NCBI GenBank assembly: GCA_030715195.1
Contig: JAUYVI010000007.1
Location: 62,001-126,000, forward strand
Length of the DNA: 64,000 nucleotides
Source: Dongia sedimenti
GTDB lineage: Bacteria; Pseudomonadota; Alphaproteobacteria; Dongiales; Dongiaceae
Reading direction: 5' to 3'
The notes below the pieces were generated by a model. It made no database searches and was not told the DNA's origin. It saw only the letters and a list, made by a program, of their open reading frames with translations. This document shows positions 62,226 through 64,000 of the stretch, piece by piece. Both the position numbers and the translations under genes were made by a program. Every line of letters starts with the position of its first letter. Position 1 is the stretch's first letter.

Positions 62226-62523
62226 ACACGCCTGCTCAGATCAGCGAGTAGCCTTCGCCGTCCTCATCGTCGCAGACGTTGGCGAAGATCGCAGCGGCAA
62301 AGCTCTGATCGTCGAGCCAGGGCCCAGGTAGTCGCCGCCATCGTTGGAGCGCTTGACCCACGCGGCGCCGATGTGGGGTCTCGGGCGGAATTGGTCCAAT
62401 GCATTGCAATCGCTATTGAAGCATGCGGAACTCCGGGTCTCCGATCGGCGCCCATAAGGACCGCATCTCAATCCGAAACGTCGCGTCTGGCCGAATTCCG
62501 GACGGGAGTGCTAACTTCGGCGC
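62226..62523. other. Gene-free interval before the GlxA-type gene
   Basis: There are no supported genes or recognisable structures in about 300 bases; it should hold the promoter of the next gene. Confidence 0.4.
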
Positions 62524-63495
62524 ATGGAATCCCTAGCCAGTGGCTCGAAGATTGGGATCGGGACCCGGCGCGTCGCGGTGCTCCTCTTTCCGGGCTTTCC
62601 GATGATGGCTTTCAGCGCCGTTGTCGAACCGTTGCGCGCAGCAAATGCGCTCTGTGCTGATCCACAATATGCCTGGATCACGGTGGGTATTGATGGCCGA
62701 TCCCTAACAGCATCGAACGGCATCACGTTCAAGCCGGATTCCACGGTGCAGGACGATCCGACCGCAGACTACATCGTGGTATGCTCCGGCGGCAACGCCG
62801 ATCAGCTCACCGCAAAGCAGCCGATCAAATGGATCCGCAAGAACCTGCGCCGCGGCGCCCATCTCGGCTCGGTCGCCGACGGCGCCTTCTATCTGGCGCG
62901 GCACGGCCTGCTCGACGGCCATGCCTGCACCTTGCATTGGCGCAGCCAGCCGGCTTTCGTCGAGGCCTTTCCGCAGATCGAGCTCAAGCGCTCGGTCTAT
63001 GTCATCGACCGGACGCGCTTCACCTCGGCTGGCGGTGTCGGCGCCTTCGACATGATGCTCGACATCATCCAGCAGCATCACGGCGAGACCATGGCACAGA
63101 AGGTCGCCGAATGGTTCGTCCATGACCGCATCCGCGCCACGGCCGACCGCGAGAAGCTGCAGCTGCGCCTGCGCACCGGCATCCGCAACGATCTGGTCCT
63201 CGCCGCCGTCGCGCGTATGGAAGAGCGGATGGAGCGCGGCGAGACCATCGCGCGGATCGCCAAACGCCTCGGCATTTCCGTCTGGAAGCTCGACCGCGCG
63301 TTTCGGGCCGACCTGAAGCTCAGCCCCGGCGACTATTTCCGGCAGATGCGGATGGAGCGGGCGAGCGATCTGCTCATTCATTCCAGCCTGCCGATCCACG
63401 AAGTGGGTCTCGCTTGCGGCTACACCGACTATTCCGCCTTCGTGCGCGCCTTCCGCCGGGTGCACCGAAAAACGCCGGCACAGCTGCGCCGCTAG
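62524..63495 (+). CDS. GlxA-family transcriptional regulator (DJ-1/PfpI-like domain plus AraC HTH)
   Basis: It has 323 residues. Residues about 15-180 form a DJ-1/PfpI-like amidotransferase fold (VAVLLFPGFPMMAFSAVVEPL, IVVCSGGNADQL, GSVADGAFYLARHGLL). The nucleophile Cys is absent, since GxCxGAF is here GSVADGAF, so it is a sensor not an enzyme. The AraC double HTH spans about 225-320 (IAKRLGISVWKLDRAF, HEVGLACGYTDYSAFVRAFR). Such regulators govern quaternary-amine, carnitine or related catabolism. The next gene is its likely target. Confidence 0.9.
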   Translation: MESLASGSKIGIGTRRVAVLLFPGFPMMAFSAVVEPLRAANALCADPQYAWITVGIDGRSLTASNGITFKPDSTVQDDPTADYIVVCSGGNADQLTAKQPIKWIRKNLRRGAHLGSVADGAFYLARHGLLDGHACTLHWRSQPAFVEAFPQIELKRSVYVIDRTRFTSAGGVGAFDMMLDIIQQHHGETMAQKVAEWFVHDRIRATADREKLQLRLRTGIRNDLVLAAVARMEERMERGETIARIAKRLGISVWKLDRAFRADLKLSPGDYFRQMRMERASDLLIHSSLPIHEVGLACGYTDYSAFVRAFRRVHRKTPAQLRR

Positions 63496-63580
63496 AACGG
63501 CACAGAATCCTTGAAAATCGGCATATGCATTGCAGATCGCTTGTCGCATGCTCTCCTGAGATCCAGAGGGCCTGTCTGTC

Positions 63581-64000
63581 ATGAAGATTCTCACCACTGA
63601 AACCGCGCGCCTCGAGCAGACCGACTTCACTGGGACCATGCGCCACCCGGTGGTCCGCGACGCTTCGAACGCGATGTGGATCTCGGACACCGAACCCTCC
63701 GCCGTCGATACCAAGAAGTTGCGTGACGGACGCCTGACGCGGCTCCGCGACTGGATGAACCGGACCGGCTACGGCGGCATCCTGCTGTTCGATCCCTATA
63801 ACCAGCGCTACGCCACCGGCACGCGCAACATGTTCGGCTATTTCCTGCGCAACTCGACACGCTACTTCTTCATTCCGGCCTCCGGGCCGATCGTGCTCTT
63901 CGACTACCCGCAGAGCTACCATGTCAGCACCGTGGTCGAAACGGTGAGCGAGGTGCGGCCGAGCAAGCTCGTCTGGTCCTCGGTTTCCGGCAAGGACAAC
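63581..64000 (+). CDS. M24-family metallopeptidase/creatinase-like protein, DddP-like (5' part)
   Basis: ATG 63581 opens a frame of 140 residues to the window end. RDGRLTRLRDWMNRTGYGGI and LLFDPYNQRYATGTRNM match the creatinase N-terminal domain of M24 enzymes. The LLFDPxNxRYATxTxNM string is like that of DddP, the DMSP lyase branch. The metal-binding catalytic half lies outside the window. Xaa-Pro peptidase, creatinase or DddP-type lyase are all possible. Confidence 0.7.
   Translation, partial: MKILTTETARLEQTDFTGTMRHPVVRDASNAMWISDTEPSAVDTKKLRDGRLTRLRDWMNRTGYGGILLFDPYNQRYATGTRNMFGYFLRNSTRYFFIPASGPIVLFDYPQSYHVSTVVETVSEVRPSKLVWSSVSGKDN

Overview
The window is GC-rich DNA with dense operons, many 4-bp ATGA overlaps, mixed ATG/GTG/TTG starts and many solute ABC transporters. 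This fits a soil or plant-associated alphaproteobacterium, most likely in the Rhodospirillales sense, but no marker here fixes the genus. All functional calls come from reading motifs and translations; no database search was run.

Layout. (1) 1-118: 5' end of an electron-transfer flavoprotein beta gene, minus strand. (2) 444-8204: a sugar/polyol operon with a ribose-type ABC importer (binding protein, double ATPase, two permeases), a GMC oxidoreductase, a small dehydrogenase subunit and an SMP-30 lactonase. (3) 8205-9177: a scar zone with a LysR C-terminal remnant fused to the 3' half of tRNA-Gly(CCC), then a 5'-truncated carboxymuconolactone decarboxylase-like ORF. (4) 9363-20821: a GAF/PucR-type regulator, then a catabolic operon (flavin reductase with a decayed NUDIX domain, luciferase-like monooxygenase, spermidine/putrescine-type ABC importer, NIPSNAP, AA_synth, alpha/beta hydrolase, aldehyde dehydrogenase). 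An RpiR-type regulator follows. (5) 22015-30607: a peptide/nickel/metallophore-type importer locus behind a Fur-like box, carrying a GTAG-N6-CTAC palindrome three times, a frameshift that merges the two permease genes, and a 1200-residue tandem exporter-type ABC protein.

(6) 30734-53017 is the most unusual part. Two copies of a module (OmpR-type response regulator, histidine kinase, sterol-desaturase-like membrane hydroxylase) surround a two-gene surface system of 2119 and 1563 residues. Together these carry 14 copies of a ~113-residue repeat with a DxNGNG calcium-loop-like motif, and the second ends in a predicted outer-membrane beta barrel. Around them are an EF-hand protein, a secreted Gly/Thr/Ser repeat protein, an XRE regulator, an EAL (c-di-GMP) protein and a GNAT acetyltransferase. 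A tandem half-site, TACAAA-N4-TACAAA with a 10-bp period, lies upstream of three of the genes, with a variant at the first regulator. This suggests one regulon binding the locus together. (7) 53121-57665: a Pmp3-like peptide, a TetR regulator facing a thiolase / hydrolase / thioesterase / hydrolase operon across a perfect palindrome. (8) 58316-62225: minus-strand SDR, peroxiredoxin-like, crotonase (6-oxocamphor-hydrolase-like) and GST genes, with a divergent LysR regulator over a palindromic operator. (9) 62524-64000: a GlxA-type AraC regulator and the start of an M24 peptidase/DddP-like gene.

Best candidates for something new: the duplicated two-component / hydroxylase / giant calcium-repeat outer-membrane locus with its shared operator, and the importer locus with its private GTAG-N6-CTAC operator.
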